Assembly: GCF_964030865.1 (NCBI RefSeq)
Contig: NZ_OZ034984.1
Span: 1-64,000 of the forward strand
Length of the DNA stretch: 64,000 nucleotides
Direction of reading: 5' to 3'
From: Spiroplasma endosymbiont of Dioctria linearis
Lineage (GTDB): Bacteria > Bacillota_I > Bacilli_A > Mycoplasmatales > Mycoplasmataceae
Positions 63,538 to 64,000 of this stretch are shown piece after piece. How positions within the stretch are numbered: the stretch's first letter is position 1; the number at the start of each line of letters is the position of its first letter. A program made the position numbers and the translations under genes. The notes beneath the pieces were generated by a model. The model saw nothing but the letters and a program-made list of their open reading frames with translations. It ran no database searches and had not been told where the DNA came from.

Positions 63538-64000
63538 TGAATTTTAAAGATAATTTTTCATATTTTAAAAACAATAGTAAGGAAATTTATTTCGATTCAG
63601 CTGCGACATCAATTAAATTTGATAAAGTTATAAAAGCTCAAAGCGACTATGATTTAAAGATTGGAGCAAATACGCACAATAATCTATTTGATAATGCTTA
63701 TAAAGCAAATCAAATGGTTAGTGAAACTAGGTCTAAAATAGCAAAGTTTATTGGTATTGATGATAAAAATGAAATTATTTTCACAAGTGGAACTACACAT
63801 TCATTAAATCAATTGGCTTTTGGTATGAGAAATTATCTTAAAAAAAATGATGAAATTTTATTAACTAAGTTGGAGCATTCATCTAATTTATTACCTTGAA
63901 TGGTGTTGGCACAAGAAGAAAGTTTAAAAATTGATTATTTAGATTTGGATGAAAATTTTTTAATTGACATCTCAAAACTTAAAAATAAAATAACCACTAA
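63537..64000 (+). CDS. sufS: Cysteine desulfurase SufS (3' end cut by window)
   Basis: PLP-dependent enzyme supplying sulfur to the SUF scaffold; only the first 154 codons are inside the window. Visible: IYFDSAATSIKFDKVI, the GANTHNNLFDNA region, IIFTSGTTHSLNQLAFG and LTKLEHSSNLLPW (TGA Trp at 63897). In SUF operons sufS is followed by sufU and sufB. The start overlaps the sufD stop. Confidence 0.93.

Overview
This 64-kb window is an AT-rich chromosomal segment from a mollicute. In-frame TGA codons interrupt most genes exactly where conserved families have tryptophan (GAPDH, PGK, RNase J, RlmN, MetK, PTS and others), so UGA must be read as Trp (genetic code 4). Short MKKLL...AC lipoproteins, a complete pstS-pstCA-pstB-phoU locus, FakA, a beta-glucoside PTS with two GH1 enzymes and a SufCDS cluster fit the Spiroplasma/Entomoplasma/Mesoplasma group best. 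That placement is inferred from gene content; no phylogeny was run. All gene coordinates below are read through TGA.

Layout. 1-3.9 kb: dnaI (5' cut), gap, a Panacea/SocA-like protein, pgk. 3.9-8.4 kb: an unknown 264-aa protein, then convergent genes for a polytopic membrane protein, a secreted protein and an APC amino-acid permease. 8.4-11 kb (minus): RNase J, coupled to the permease, and peptide deformylase. 11-21.4 kb (plus): an RNA/translation cluster (rsmD, gmk, rsmB), a large Ig-like surface protein, then rlmN, a PP2C phosphatase, a Ser/Thr kinase, rsgA, rpe and thiN. 21.4-24.1 kb: tRNA-Leu and rpmB on minus, asp23 and fakA on plus. 24.1-28.9 kb: two membrane proteins, one a 1243-aa FtsX-type permease, and a tiny cysteine-rich protein with its own promoter. 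29-33.8 kb: plsX, rnc, smc. 33.8-38.7 kb: phosphate uptake locus with a fused PstC-PstA permease. 38.7-43.2 kb: an exported protein (minus), ftsY, ylxM, ymdB, an unknown protein and a degenerate alpha/beta hydrolase. 43.2-46.5 kb: SAM riboswitch, metK, cutC, trmFO. 46.5-50.1 kb: an unknown protein, an E2-like protein that appears to have lost its catalytic residues, and YhaM. 50.1-57.3 kb: beta-glucoside locus (RpiR-type regulator, EIIABC, ROK kinase, two GH1 glycosidases). 57.4-61.9 kb (minus): HIT protein and two translationally coupled large lipoproteins. 62-64 kb: sufC, sufD and the start of sufS.

The genome is compact: neighbours often share a TAATG stop/start, and transcription units are separated by clear hairpin-T terminators. 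Functionally the window joins glycolysis, RNA maturation and decay, lipid precursor synthesis (FakA, PlsX), phosphate and beta-glucoside import, SAM supply and Fe-S assembly. No phage, insertion sequence or CRISPR array was seen. The less-explained items are the cysteine-rich mini-protein, the lone Panacea protein, the degenerate E2-like and hydrolase-like proteins, a 16-bp perfect terminator-like hairpin inside rsmB, a 28-bp duplicated repeat before asp23, and the lysine-rich tail on the PTS permease.
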